From Desulfofundulus luciae (GTDB taxonomy: Bacteria > Bacillota > Desulfotomaculia > Desulfotomaculales > Desulfovirgulaceae), in assembly GCF_030813795.1 (NCBI RefSeq), contig NZ_JAUSUX010000015.1:1-64000 (forward strand): a DNA stretch of 64,000 nucleotides, written 5' to 3'. Position 1 is the stretch's first letter, and each line of letters opens with the position of its first letter. Under the pieces are notes generated by a model that made no database searches, was not told where the DNA came from, and worked only from the letters and a program-made list of their open reading frames with translations. The position numbers and the translations under genes are program-made. Positions 34,466-43,883 of this stretch are shown piece by piece.

Positions 34466-35542
34466 ATGATTTTTTGGAGGAAGTGGCTGCCTGTAACAGT
34501 GGTGGTACTGCTGGTGGTATCTATTCTAGCCAGTGGCTGTACTTCCGGTCAGGGTAAATCATCTAAGCAAAGAGTTATCGTTAAAGAACGGTTGGTTGCC
34601 CCTAATGGGCAAATTGAAGATCGCGAAGTTTCGGTTCCCTGCCCGCCCATGCGGGTGGTGGTTTTGGGGGGCTACCCTGCTGAGATGCTAAAAGCCCTTG
34701 GCGTTGAGAATACGGTAGTTGCTGTCGATGAGCACACACAGGAAAAGACGGGATGGCCGGACTATGTGAAGAATTTGCCTTCGGTGGGATCCTCAAATAC
34801 GCCGAGCATGGAGAAAATCTTGGCTTTAAAACCGGACCTGGTTATCGAAGGTTTTTTGGAGCCCAAGTTAAGGGAGCGACTTTTGAGCTCCGGAATTGCT
34901 GTCCTTAAAATTTACGGGTACAGGACTGAACTGATCGCATCTGAAATTGAGACACTGGGCATGGTTTTCAAATGCCAGGAGCGGGCTCGGGAGTATGCCG
35001 GCTACTTAGAAAAACAGTGGCTGGCAATAAAGAAACGGACAAAAGGTTTGGCAGAAAAAGATAAACCGAAGGTTTACTGGGAATCAAGTTTTGGGGAGTG
35101 GAAAACTCATGGTCCCGGGTCTGGTGCCCAACCCCTTATTGAGTGGGCTGGCGGGATTAACATAGCTGCTGACCAGAATTCTTCCTATCCCAAGGTAACT
35201 CCAGAATGGGTGGCAGCAAAAAACCCGGATGTAATTATTAAATACGTTGGTGCTCCGGCCATCGGCTGGAAGGGGGATGTTAAAAAGCTTGAAGAAATAC
35301 GCCAGCAGATCATGAACCGCCCTGCTCTCAAGAACACCAATGCCGTTAAAAACTCGCGGGTGTTCCTGGTTAGTGACAAAATTACCTGCGCCCCTCAGGG
35401 TGCGGCAGGAGAGTGGTATATTGCCAAGTGGCTGCACCCTGAACTCTTTCGGGATGTGAATCCAGAGGCGGTGCACCGGGAGATGCTCAAGAAGTTCTAC
35501 GGGGAGGAGCTTAAAGGCGTATGGGTTTACCCGTTGAAGTAG
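34466..35542 (+). CDS. BtuF/FecB-type substrate-binding lipoprotein
   Basis: A 358-residue lipoprotein: signal WLPVTVVVLLVVSILASGC with the lipobox Cys at about residue 23. The mature part has the two-lobe periplasmic-binding fold of iron-complex/vitamin B12 transport (MRVVVLGGYPAEMLKALGVE, SVGSSNTPSMEKILALKPDL, WAGGINIAADQ, NPDVIIKYVG). It delivers a metal chelate or corrinoid to the FecCD-type permease encoded by the next gene, whose start it overlaps by 22 bases. ATG 34466 has GGAGAGGAG upstream. Placement directly after CobN suggests uptake of a corrinoid or metal complex. Confidence 0.85.
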   Translation: MIFWRKWLPVTVVVLLVVSILASGCTSGQGKSSKQRVIVKERLVAPNGQIEDREVSVPCPPMRVVVLGGYPAEMLKALGVENTVVAVDEHTQEKTGWPDYVKNLPSVGSSNTPSMEKILALKPDLVIEGFLEPKLRERLLSSGIAVLKIYGYRTELIASEIETLGMVFKCQERAREYAGYLEKQWLAIKKRTKGLAEKDKPKVYWESSFGEWKTHGPGSGAQPLIEWAGGINIAADQNSSYPKVTPEWVAAKNPDVIIKYVGAPAIGWKGDVKKLEEIRQQIMNRPALKNTNAVKNSRVFLVSDKITCAPQGAAGEWYIAKWLHPELFRDVNPEAVHREMLKKFYGEELKGVWVYPLK

Positions 35543-36636
35543 GTGGCCCTGGTCCGGGGGCAGATATAAGTGCTATTAAAACGGCATATTCCCGCCACAT
35601 TGGCCGGAAAATCCTCCTGGTCGGTGTTTTGCTCGGCTTAACCGGTGCTACTGCCCTGGTGGCTACCGCGGTGGGAGCCGCCGGGATAAGTGTGGCGGAC
35701 GTCTGGCGGGTAATTCTTTCCCATCTGGGTGTGCCGGTAACCCTGGAAAGTGATCTGGCCGAGACGGTGGTCTGGGAGATCCGCCTACCCCGCATTCTGC
35801 TGGCCACCATCACCGGGATGAGCCTGGCAGGGGCCGGGGCGGTGATGCAGGGGGTGCTGCGTAACCCCCTGGTTTCGCCCTACACGATGGGGCTTTCCAG
35901 CGGCGCGGCCTTCGGAGCGGCCCTGGCCATCGTGCTGGGGACGGGCCTGGTGGGCGGGAACTACCTCGACGTATCGCGCTGGCTCATCGTTACCAACGCC
36001 TTCATCTTCGGGGGGTTGACCACACTCCTGGCTTTCTCCCTGGCCCGGTTTAAGGGTATGGCGCCCGAAACGCTGGTTCTGGGCGGGGTGGCCATTGGTT
36101 ACCTCTTTCAGGCGGGCGTCTCCCTCTTGAAGTACATTTCCAATAACGAAGCCTTAAAAGAACTGGTGGTCTGGCTGATGGGCGGCTTCTGGGGGGCGGA
36201 CTGGCGGACGGTGGCGCTCCTCACACCGGTGGTACTTCTCTGTATGGCCGGACTCCTCCTGTACGCCTGGGACCTCAACGTGCTGGGGGTTGGGGAGGAG
36301 GTGGCGGCCAGCTTAGGGATAAATGTGGGGCGCCTGAGGGTTTATACCCTGACTCTGGCTACCCTTGCTGCTGCAGCTACGGTGGCCTTCACCGGCATCA
36401 TCGGGTTTATCTGCCTGGTGGGGCCGCACATCTGCCGGATGCTTGTGGGCAGCGACAACCGGTTTTTGATCCCCTGCTCCTGCCTGATGGGAGCGGTGCT
36501 CCTGCTTCTGGCCGATACCCTGGCGCGGACCATCATTGCGCCGGCGGAAATTCCGGTAGGGATTATCACCGCCCTGATGGGCTCTCCCTTCTTCATCTAC
36601 CTGCTAATCAAGAAAAAGCGGCAGTGGTGGGGATAG
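35521..36636 (+). CDS. FecCD/BtuC-type ABC permease
   Basis: A 371-residue integral membrane protein with about ten hydrophobic segments and FecCD family boxes: WEIRLPRILLATITGMSLAG, AGAVMQGVLRNPLVSPYTMG, GVGEEVAASLGINVGRLRVY (the ATPase-coupling loop) and GFICLVGPHICRMLVGSDNR. It transports cobalamin, haem or siderophore-type substrates; exact substrate unknown. Overlaps the lipoprotein gene by 22 bases. Its ATPase is probably the one at 40,271, after a second binding protein and a surface protein. The first ~25 residues before the first helix are unusually long for the family, so a later start is possible. Confidence 0.88.
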   Translation: MGLPVEVGGPGPGADISAIKTAYSRHIGRKILLVGVLLGLTGATALVATAVGAAGISVADVWRVILSHLGVPVTLESDLAETVVWEIRLPRILLATITGMSLAGAGAVMQGVLRNPLVSPYTMGLSSGAAFGAALAIVLGTGLVGGNYLDVSRWLIVTNAFIFGGLTTLLAFSLARFKGMAPETLVLGGVAIGYLFQAGVSLLKYISNNEALKELVVWLMGGFWGADWRTVALLTPVVLLCMAGLLLYAWDLNVLGVGEEVAASLGINVGRLRVYTLTLATLAAAATVAFTGIIGFICLVGPHICRMLVGSDNRFLIPCSCLMGAVLLLLADTLARTIIAPAEIPVGIITALMGSPFFIYLLIKKKRQWWG

Positions 36637-36747
36637 GAAAAGGGGCCGGAACGGGAGGGGGGGGTGATAGCTCATCCTGCCTGGAACAGTATTTCTGGCG
36701 CCGGGGAACTTAATTTTTAAATTTTGATGGTAAGGAGGGACGTAATT

Positions 36748-37803
36748 TTGCTGAGGGGGAGAAAATGGCTGCTTCCTTTAACCTGCTTTTTGATAGCTGT
36801 TGTCGCCTTATTGGGGGTTACAGGTAACAGGGAAGCGGTGGCTCAGAAGCGGATTACCATCAAGGATTCCATGGGGCGCACGGTGAGCGTTCCCTGCCCG
36901 CCGCAGCGGATTGTGGAGGTAAACGGTGATGTGGCCGAATTGATCTGTGCCTTCGGAGACGCAGGTAAAATCGTAGGAGCGAGCAGCTATACGCTGGAAG
37001 ATAAAATACTCAAGCCAAAGCTGAAAAAAGCAAAGGACGTCGGCAAGAGTTTCACGCCCAGTGTCGAGAAAATCATCTCGCTCAAGCCCGACATCGTCTT
37101 CGGTTACGGCAATTTCTTAAAGCCGGAAGTCGTAGCACAGCTCCAGCGGGCGGGCATACCAGTAGTGTTTTTGGATTGCTACAAGCTTAAAACGATGGCA
37201 CAGGACATCCGCACCCTGGGGACCATTCTCAACCGCAGGAAAGAGGCGGAAGCTTACATTGCTTATTTCGAGAAGTACCAGAAGCTGTTTGCGGAGCGGA
37301 CAAAGAAAATACCGCTCAATAAGCGGCCGCTGGTCTACCTGGAGCAGTACACCGACTACACGTTGAGTGGTCCGGGTTCCGGCGGCGCCGAGCTTTTGGA
37401 CGGCATCGGGGCCCGGAATATCGGTGCCGGGTTGCGTGCGCCCTACCCGAAGATAAGTTCCGAGTGGCTGGTGGCCCAGAACCCGCAGGTGATCATTAAA
37501 GCGTGCAGCACCAGCGTTCCCAGCGGTTACGGGGAGAATGCGGACGCGATGAAAAAGAAGCGCACGGAGATGATGCGCCGCCCTGGCTGGAACAAAATTA
37601 CCGCCGTGCGGCAGGGGAAGGTCTACATGCTCTCCAGCGAGATCTTCACCGGGCCGCGGGCGATCGTGGGGATGGCTTACATGGCGAAGTGGCTCTACCC
37701 GCAGCTTTTCCGTGATGTTAACCCGGAGGCGATCCACAAAGAGATGCTCAAAAAGTTTCTCGGCATAGAGCTTAAAGGGGCTTATGTTTATCCGGCCAAA
37801 TAA
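36748..37803 (+). CDS. Second BtuF/FecB-type substrate-binding protein (non-lipidated)
   Basis: A 351-residue exported protein with the same fold as the 34,466 lipoprotein (CPPQRIVEVNGDVAELICAF, SFTPSVEKIISLKPDIVFGY, LSGPGSGGAELLDGIGARN, FTGPRAIVGMAYMAKWLYPQ) but with an ordinary signal peptide lacking a lipobox Cys. TTG 36748 is preferred (GGAGGG 8 bases upstream) over TTG/ATG at 36724/36727. The two binding proteins end alike (RDVNPEA-[VI]-H-[RK]-EMLKKF-x-G-x-ELKG-x-x-VYP), so they are duplicates. A secreted, unanchored binding protein in a Gram-positive is unusual; an uncleaved signal anchor is possible. Confidence 0.82.
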   Translation: MLRGRKWLLPLTCFLIAVVALLGVTGNREAVAQKRITIKDSMGRTVSVPCPPQRIVEVNGDVAELICAFGDAGKIVGASSYTLEDKILKPKLKKAKDVGKSFTPSVEKIISLKPDIVFGYGNFLKPEVVAQLQRAGIPVVFLDCYKLKTMAQDIRTLGTILNRRKEAEAYIAYFEKYQKLFAERTKKIPLNKRPLVYLEQYTDYTLSGPGSGGAELLDGIGARNIGAGLRAPYPKISSEWLVAQNPQVIIKACSTSVPSGYGENADAMKKKRTEMMRRPGWNKITAVRQGKVYMLSSEIFTGPRAIVGMAYMAKWLYPQLFRDVNPEAIHKEMLKKFLGIELKGAYVYPAK

Positions 37804-37822
37804 AGGTTTTAAGGGAGGTTGG

Positions 37823-40198
37823 ATGACAGCCGTGATGAGCAAAATTCTGGTGTTGATTTGCGTATTCTGCTTTTTGCTGACTGCGGCCGGACCGGCAGCG
37901 GCCTATACAACAGTAAAAGCCCAGCAAACTCCTACCGTTAGTGCTGATAGCACGGTGGCCCTGGGGACGTTACTGCTTAAAGAAGAGTACGCCAACTCCA
38001 TTAAAACTGGAGACTGGGTTACCATCAGCCTGCCTTCCTTTGTGGAACTGCAGCAATTGCGCTTGTATTTTCCTGGCGGCACATCCTACTGGCCGTCGGT
38101 GACTGATGCCACTTATGCTGTTGATTATACGGTGTACAGGATGGGAGATGAGATTCCTCTGGGCAGCAGTGGTGTTACCCTGTGGAAAGAAGGATTGAAC
38201 ACTTTTAGCCTTAAAGTTACAAAAATAAACAGAAAATCTGCAACATCTACTTTCCGGTGCGAAATCTACTTCGACCAGGTCTACATAAAGGCCCTGCCTC
38301 CTGAAGAATCAGGGAAGATAGATGTAACCCTCGATGCTCCTTCAGGCAGCGGGTTTAGTCCAGGTACAGTTACGGTAGCCAATGTCTCCATTGGTGGAAG
38401 TACGGCTACGGCTGCTTCGCCGGAAAGCTTGACCGACCTGGGGGGGAAAGTGGCTAATATTACCCTTAAGGAGAATGTCCCCGGGGCTCTTAAAATGAAC
38501 GGTACCGATTTCAGAAAACAGGATACGGTAAAATTTGTCCTTTCCCCTGGTTTTACCTGGCAAACCGTAGTTCTGCTCCCGAGCTGGGGATGGCAGTCAG
38601 GTGATATTGATTATGCCATGGGTGAGGATACCAGTGGCAGGAGTGTTCTGTATTTACAAATCAAAAAAGAAACCACGAAGGATACCGGGGTGGGGCGGGT
38701 GATTATTTCGGGAACGGTTTCGGTGGACGAAAGCATAGCCCGGTCCGGTAAGGTGGAGGTAAGCTACGAGGGTAACAATCCGGGTGTTGATCCGGCTCTG
38801 CTTGAAGTAGCTGAATATAGCACTGCAGGAGCGGCCGTCAACGGCAAAACTGCTACGGATGTTGTTGCCGGCCACAGCAACCAGCGGATAGGAGAGTTTA
38901 CGGTGACTGAGGGGATGGCCGGTGATCTGGCCAGGGGTCGTACCATCACCCTAACGTTACCTGAAGGAGTCAAATGGAACACTTATCCCACAGTAAAAAG
39001 GGAAGCCGGAAATGGCGAACTGAGCGGTCCCGTACCGGTGGGCGATGACAAACAAACAGTCAAATTTACCGTGATCAGGTCGGGTACTGAGAAAACCGCT
39101 TTTTGCTTCAAATATGCCGCGGTTGACCTGGCTCTGGATGCTCCCGAGCAGGTGGATATCACCGTGGGCGGCTCTGCCGGGGCCAGGGGTACCGTAACTG
39201 TAGCCCATGTTCAGCCTCCGGTTGCGGTGGTTGCAGAAAAGACCACGGTACGCATTGGTGTTCCCAGCCAGCCTGGCGGCAAGCTGACGATTACCGAAAA
39301 TATGCCGGGTGCTGTGCGGGCCAGGGACGCCGGCGGTGCCACGGCATTCCTCCGGCTTGAGCTACCTGAAGGCGTTACTTTCGCTCAAAAACCGGTGGTG
39401 GAAGTGAGCACCGGAGATCTCATTCTGGACAACACTCATATCAGACTCGAACAGGGCGACCGGGTGCTGGTGATTCCTGTCAAGACATCCAGTGTTAGCC
39501 CTGTTAGTAAACCGATTGAGGAATCTGCTGTGCAGTCTGAAAGTTCCCCCACCGGTGAAGCAGAAGAAAAGTCCGCTAGCAGTACGGAAGTGGGAGTAAC
39601 CGGTAGTGGTACTGAAACAAGTAGCGGTACAGAAACACAGGGTAGTACCATCACGGTCAGCGGTATAGTGTTAACCGTAGATAGAACAGTTCCGGAAGGG
39701 GCGGTCAATCTGAAAGTAAGCGGCAGTGCCTTAAGCGAGACTGAAAGGATTTTTTCTGGTACATTAAATGAACTGAAAGTACCTCTGGCCACATGTGGCA
39801 CTCCTGCCCCAGATCAGATTAGGGTGGCGGCTGTATTCACCATTGGCAGCAAAATGTATCAAGTCGGCGGCACGGAAAGGGAAATGGACGTGGAGCCTTA
39901 CGTTAAGAACGGCCGCACCTATGCCCCGGTGAGGTACCTTGCCCTGGCTGCCGGCCTGAATGACGAAAACATCCTGTGGGACGGTTCAAATCAGACCGTA
40001 ACCCTTCTGGCCGGCAAGCGGGTGGTCCAGTTCAAGGTGGGGCAAAAGGCCTATCTCATCCAGGGTGTGCCCATCTCTATTGATGCAGCGCCGGAAATAG
40101 TCAACGGGCGGACAATGCTACCATACCGCTTTGTAGCGCAGGCGCTGGGACTGCAGGCAGAGTGGAATGAATCTGCCCAGCAGGTGATTATCCGTTAA
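37823..40198 (+). CDS. Exported multi-repeat surface protein with C-terminal stalk domain
   Basis: A 791-residue protein with a signal peptide (ILVLICVFCFLLTAAGPAAA). Three ~110-residue beta repeats share a pattern of LT[IV]xE[NG]-M/V-xGA-x-L-x-LPEGVxF (ENVPGALKMNGTD, EGMAGDLARGRTITLTLPEG, ENMPGAVRARD). A Ser/Thr/Glu-rich linker (~565-625) follows, then another small beta segment, and residues ~675-791 form a copper-amine-oxidase-type stalk domain (NGRTYAPVRYLALAAGL, NGRTMLPYRFVAQALGL). ATG 37823 follows GGGAGG. Function unknown; its position within the BtuFCD genes suggests a surface partner of that importer. Confidence 0.75.
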   Translation: MTAVMSKILVLICVFCFLLTAAGPAAAYTTVKAQQTPTVSADSTVALGTLLLKEEYANSIKTGDWVTISLPSFVELQQLRLYFPGGTSYWPSVTDATYAVDYTVYRMGDEIPLGSSGVTLWKEGLNTFSLKVTKINRKSATSTFRCEIYFDQVYIKALPPEESGKIDVTLDAPSGSGFSPGTVTVANVSIGGSTATAASPESLTDLGGKVANITLKENVPGALKMNGTDFRKQDTVKFVLSPGFTWQTVVLLPSWGWQSGDIDYAMGEDTSGRSVLYLQIKKETTKDTGVGRVIISGTVSVDESIARSGKVEVSYEGNNPGVDPALLEVAEYSTAGAAVNGKTATDVVAGHSNQRIGEFTVTEGMAGDLARGRTITLTLPEGVKWNTYPTVKREAGNGELSGPVPVGDDKQTVKFTVIRSGTEKTAFCFKYAAVDLALDAPEQVDITVGGSAGARGTVTVAHVQPPVAVVAEKTTVRIGVPSQPGGKLTITENMPGAVRARDAGGATAFLRLELPEGVTFAQKPVVEVSTGDLILDNTHIRLEQGDRVLVIPVKTSSVSPVSKPIEESAVQSESSPTGEAEEKSASSTEVGVTGSGTETSSGTETQGSTITVSGIVLTVDRTVPEGAVNLKVSGSALSETERIFSGTLNELKVPLATCGTPAPDQIRVAAVFTIGSKMYQVGGTEREMDVEPYVKNGRTYAPVRYLALAAGLNDENILWDGSNQTVTLLAGKRVVQFKVGQKAYLIQGVPISIDAAPEIVNGRTMLPYRFVAQALGLQAEWNESAQQVIIR

Positions 40199-40204
40199 TA
40201 AGGT

Positions 40205-40245
40205 AGTACCGGGGGTGCTCCGTAAACCAGCGTACCCCCGGTACT
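40205..40245 (+). repeat. Perfect 12-bp hairpin within the importer operon
   Basis: AGTACCGGGGGT, 17-base loop, ACCCCCGGTACT. No T-run, so an mRNA-stabilising or partial-termination hairpin is likelier than a full terminator; it would give less ATPase than binding protein. Confidence 0.5.
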
Positions 40246-40270
40246 GTATCCAGGAGAGGAGGAAATCGGG

Positions 40271-41092
40271 GTGCGGCTTCAAGTTAAGGGCGTGTGTTTT
40301 TCCTACGGAAGCGTATCAGTTCTGGAAGATGTGACCTTTAAAGTACAGGCCGGCGAGACATTGGGCATTATAGGGCCCAATGGTTCCGGCAAGAGTACCC
40401 TTTTGCGCTGCCTGGCCAGGGTGTTGAAGCCGCGTATGGGGACGGTTTTTCTGGACGGGAAAAACCTGGCCGCTCTTCGCGGCCGGGAGGTGGGCCGCTA
40501 TTTGGGGTACGTGCCCCCACCGGGTACGGGGCAGGCTTTTCCGTGCACCGTACTGGAAACGGTGCTGCAGGGACGCCGTCCCCACCTCACCTGGGGAGTT
40601 AGCCATGGCGACCTTGCTGCGGTAACCAGAGCGCTGGCCTATTTGGGTTTAACCGGCCTGGGGGAGCGGCAGCTCGGTGAACTTTCCAGCGGCCAGCGGC
40701 AGAAAGTGCTTATTGCCCGGGCCCTGGCCCAGGAACCCGAGGTTTTTCTGCTGGACGAACCCACGGCGACCCTGGATATACGTTACCAGCTTGAGGTTCT
40801 GGCGCGGATGCGGGAACTTGCCACGGAACAGGGGCGGGTGGTGGTAATGGTGCTTCACGACCTCAATCTGGCCAGCCGCTTTAGCGATCGTTTGTTGTTG
40901 CTGCATAACGGGCGTATTGTTGCCGCCGGTACTCCCAAAACGGTGCTTACGCCGGAGAACATTCGTGTTGTATATGGGGTCGAAGCAGTGGTAACAGAGT
41001 CCAGGTGGGGCCTGCAGGTGACGCCGGTGGCGCCGCTGGATATGACCGGAACGAAGGGAATGGTAAAGGTAGTTCTGGCTGCTCGGGGATGA
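40271..41092 (+). CDS. FecE/BtuD-type ABC ATPase
   Basis: A 273-residue ABC ATPase: Walker A GPNGSGKSTLLRCLARVL, LGYVPPPGTGQAFPCTVLET (Q-loop region, with an unusual PPPGTG), LSSGQRQKVLIARALAQEPE, VFLLDEPTATLDI, H-loop VLHDLNLASRFSDRLLLLHN. Starts at GTG 40271 after GGAGAGGAGG. It energises the FecCD permease at 35,521. The family imports siderophores, haem or cobalamin. Not overlapping its neighbours. Confidence 0.88.
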   Translation: MRLQVKGVCFSYGSVSVLEDVTFKVQAGETLGIIGPNGSGKSTLLRCLARVLKPRMGTVFLDGKNLAALRGREVGRYLGYVPPPGTGQAFPCTVLETVLQGRRPHLTWGVSHGDLAAVTRALAYLGLTGLGERQLGELSSGQRQKVLIARALAQEPEVFLLDEPTATLDIRYQLEVLARMRELATEQGRVVVMVLHDLNLASRFSDRLLLLHNGRIVAAGTPKTVLTPENIRVVYGVEAVVTESRWGLQVTPVAPLDMTGTKGMVKVVLAARG

Positions 41093-41217
41093 CGATTGGT
41101 AAATCTACTTTGAGAGGGGCCGGTCGACCAGTTTTATCTGGGATATGATTCCATGCCCTCTGGGCGGATATGAGTCGCCGGAGGCCTGAAGGAAGGGCGT
41201 GGAAGGAGCGGGAGAGG

Positions 41218-42117
41218 TTGAAAGGTGCCGGAGCCGATACCTGTGTACAAGAGCAGCCGGCGGTAATGATCGAACTGAAGGACGTAGTAAAAAACTACGG
41301 CCGTATAACAGCCGTAGCCGGCGTGAGTTTTCAGGTTTTGCAGGGGGAAATCTTCGGCCTTTTAGGCCCCAACGGGGCCGGCAAAACCACCACCATCCGC
41401 ATGCTCACGACCCTGACCAGGCCCACCGCCGGAGAGCTATATGTGGCCGGTTACCCCGTGGCTACCTGCCCGGTGGAGGTTAAGAAGCGCATCGGCGTGG
41501 TGCCCCAGCAAAATAACCTGGAGCGGGAATTAACCGGGCGGGAAAACCTTTTGCTCCATGCCCTGCTGCACAGGATGTCCCGGGTTGAGCGGGAGCGGCG
41601 TATTGAGGAGTTGCTGGATTATGTAGGCCTCTCTTCCCGGGCTGATGAACGGGTACAGCATTACTCGGGCGGTATGGCCCGCCGCCTGCTCATTGCCCGG
41701 GCCCTGCTGCATTGCCCGCCTATTCTCTTTCTGGATGAACCGACCATCGGCCTGGACCCGCAGACCCGCCGCAAGATTTGGGATTTAATCCAGTTGATGA
41801 ACAGGGACGGGATGACCGTACTATTGACCACCCATTACATCGAAGAGGCGGACAGCCTGTGTCACCGTGTGGGCATCATTGACCACGGCCGGCTTATCGC
41901 CCTGGGGACGCCGGCGGAATTAAAGGAGAGGCTGGGGAATTACTGCGTGGAATTCTTGAACGAACAGGGTACCGAGCGGCATTTCTTTGCCACCCGGAGC
42001 GAAGCAAAGGCATACGCCCAGAGCAAAGATTTTGATACGGTAGTCCGGCGTACCAACCTGGAGGATGTTTTTGTGGAGCTGACCGGCCGTGAAGCAAGGG
42101 AACTGGCTTCAGTCTAA
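41218..42117 (+). CDS. ABC exporter ATPase (second DrrA-type copy)
   Basis: A ~299-residue ABC ATPase closely resembling the 28,392 gene: GPNGAGKTTTIRMLTTLTRP, YSGGMARRLLIARAL, ILFLDEPTIGLDPQTRRKIW, LTTHYIEEADSLCHRVGIID, NLEDVFVELTGREA. The start is uncertain: TTG 41218 has GGAG 9 bases upstream; ATG 41170 is in frame with no clear site; the ABC domain itself begins at about 41,266. It overlaps the next permease gene by 29 bases. It likely serves both ABC-2 permeases that follow. Substrate unknown. Confidence 0.85.
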   Translation: MKGAGADTCVQEQPAVMIELKDVVKNYGRITAVAGVSFQVLQGEIFGLLGPNGAGKTTTIRMLTTLTRPTAGELYVAGYPVATCPVEVKKRIGVVPQQNNLERELTGRENLLLHALLHRMSRVERERRIEELLDYVGLSSRADERVQHYSGGMARRLLIARALLHCPPILFLDEPTIGLDPQTRRKIWDLIQLMNRDGMTVLLTTHYIEEADSLCHRVGIIDHGRLIALGTPAELKERLGNYCVEFLNEQGTERHFFATRSEAKAYAQSKDFDTVVRRTNLEDVFVELTGREARELASV

Positions 42118-42925
42118 AAAGTTACCTACCGGTGAGGGTGCCCCCCTGGCCGGGAGCTCTTTGAGAGTTGGGTCGCCTTTAGCCCGCCTGGACTGGCTGC
42201 CCATTGTGCTGGCCATGGGGATGGTCTGGCGGCGTCGCTGGTGGCGCTTTCTCATCGGGGGATTGAACAGGCCGCTGATCTTCCTGGTTATTTTTGCCTG
42301 GAACCTGGGCGATAAGGCGGCTACCGCCACCGGCAGTTATCTGGGTTTTCTGGTGCCCGGCCTGGTGGTCATGGCTGCAGTTTCGGCCAGCTATGCCGAC
42401 CTGGTGAACTGGTTTACCCTGAGGCGTACTTTTTACCGGGTGCTGGACGAGTACCTGCTGGCTCCCATTTCCAGCAGTTCACTTTTAATCGGGCACGTGC
42501 TGGGTGCAGGGATCAAGGGATTTCTTACTTCCCTGTTGGTGTTCCTGACCGCGTCCCTGCTGGTCAGGGGTTTCCAGTTTTCCATTCTCTGCTTTATTCA
42601 ATTATTGATTATCTGCCTCACCTTTGCCTGCCTGGCGGTGGCCGTAGCCATGGTCGCCGGGGGTGATAAAGATACACTGATGTTTACCAACCTGATCGTG
42701 TTTCCGATGACCTTTTTCTGCGGCACCTTTTTTCCGGTGGAGCAACTGCCCGGCCCGCTGGAGTGCTTGAGCTGGGGCCTGCCCCTGACGGCGGCCACCT
42801 ATAACCTGCGCGCTCTTGTCCTGACCGGTACCGGTAAGCCGGGGTGGTTTTTCCAGAGTCTGGGCTGGTTGGCTGGTCTGTACCTGGTGGCTTACTTCTT
42901 ATTGAGGTGGCGGTTGAAAGATTAA
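42089..42925 (+). CDS. ABC-2 type permease
   Basis: A 278-residue membrane protein with about six hydrophobic segments. ABC-2 boxes: YLGFLVPGLVVMAAVSASYA, DEYLLAPISSSSLLIGHVLG, NLIVFPMTFFCGTFFPVEQL and SWGLPLTAATYNLRALVLTG. The hydrophilic N-terminus (~40 residues) overlaps the ATPase gene; GTG 42089 is the assigned start. Pairs with the ATPase at 41,218. Confidence 0.83.
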   Translation: MKQGNWLQSKKLPTGEGAPLAGSSLRVGSPLARLDWLPIVLAMGMVWRRRWWRFLIGGLNRPLIFLVIFAWNLGDKAATATGSYLGFLVPGLVVMAAVSASYADLVNWFTLRRTFYRVLDEYLLAPISSSSLLIGHVLGAGIKGFLTSLLVFLTASLLVRGFQFSILCFIQLLIICLTFACLAVAVAMVAGGDKDTLMFTNLIVFPMTFFCGTFFPVEQLPGPLECLSWGLPLTAATYNLRALVLTGTGKPGWFFQSLGWLAGLYLVAYFLLRWRLKD

Positions 42926-43089
42926 GTAGGGCAGCGGCTTTTACGGCCTGCTCGAATGCCGCTCTTTGAAGCTGTCCCGGTTGGGTTCCTCAGGCACGCG
43001 GTCGAGCGTGAGCCGGGGCAGGCTTAAGCTGGGGTAGGCAGAACCCGGAGATATTCAAGCGCCGGTATCTGTAGGGGATGTGATGTTGT

Positions 43090-43881
43090 TTGCGTGTTCC
43101 GGCAACCACGAGCGGGGTAAAGGCTCGCTGCTTTTTACCCCCATGGTACCCAATTATCTGGGAGGAAATGATCTACTGGCGGAGCAAGTTCTGGCTCTAC
43201 CTGGCTACCTACATGCTCTCCCCCATGCTCTTTTTGCTCTCCTTTGGATTCGGGGTGGGGCGGCGGCTGCAGATGATCATGCCCGGAGGGATGAGCTATT
43301 TGGACTTTTTGGTGCCGGGCGTGGTGGCCCTGGCTTTGTTCAATAACGGGGTGACCTCGGTAACGATACGTATGTTCTATACGCGCCTGTACTGGCAGAG
43401 TTTTGAAGCCTACCGTCTGGCCCCGGTGAGCAATTTTTCCATTTGCCTGGGCTACACCCTGGCCGGCGCCATGCGTGGCCTTTTAGCCGGCCTGATTGTT
43501 CTGATAACGGTGTTCCTGCTCGTCCCTGGTTTAAAGCTAAACTGGCCTTTTTTCGGGACGATGCTGCTGGCCTCCCTTTGCTTCGGGACTTTTGGCGTGC
43601 TCATCGGCCTGTGCCTGCGCTCCTTAGACGACCAGGCCCTGGTCAGTGAATTTATCCTTGTCCCCGTCACCTTTTTAAGTGGTACCCTGATCCCCGTGGA
43701 GCGCCTGCCCGGATTCTTGCAGCACGTGGTATGGTTTTTCCCCCTTACCCCGGCGGCAGAACTGTTGCGCACCACCCTGACCGGGAACGGCTTCAACTGG
43801 TGGCTGGCGGCGGTGCTGGGAGGATGGAGTGCTGTTTTATTTACCCTGGGCTGGCTCAGGCTGAAAATGTTGGATGGATAA
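43090..43881 (+). CDS. Second ABC-2 type permease
   Basis: A 263-residue membrane protein with the ABC-2 pattern (YMLSPMLFLLSFGFGVGRRL, YLDFLVPGVVALALFNNGVT, AYRLAPVSNFSICLGYTLAG, LVPVTFLSGTLIPVERLPGF). It lacks its own ATPase and lies 164 bases after the 42,089 permease, so the two may form a heterodimer with one ATPase. The true start is uncertain: TTG 43090 has only AGGGGATG upstream and the first ~20 residues look non-family. No structure was recognised in 42,926-43,089. Confidence 0.8.
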   Translation: MRVPATTSGVKARCFLPPWYPIIWEEMIYWRSKFWLYLATYMLSPMLFLLSFGFGVGRRLQMIMPGGMSYLDFLVPGVVALALFNNGVTSVTIRMFYTRLYWQSFEAYRLAPVSNFSICLGYTLAGAMRGLLAGLIVLITVFLLVPGLKLNWPFFGTMLLASLCFGTFGVLIGLCLRSLDDQALVSEFILVPVTFLSGTLIPVERLPGFLQHVVWFFPLTPAAELLRTTLTGNGFNWWLAAVLGGWSAVLFTLGWLRLKMLDG

Positions 43882-43883
43882 GA

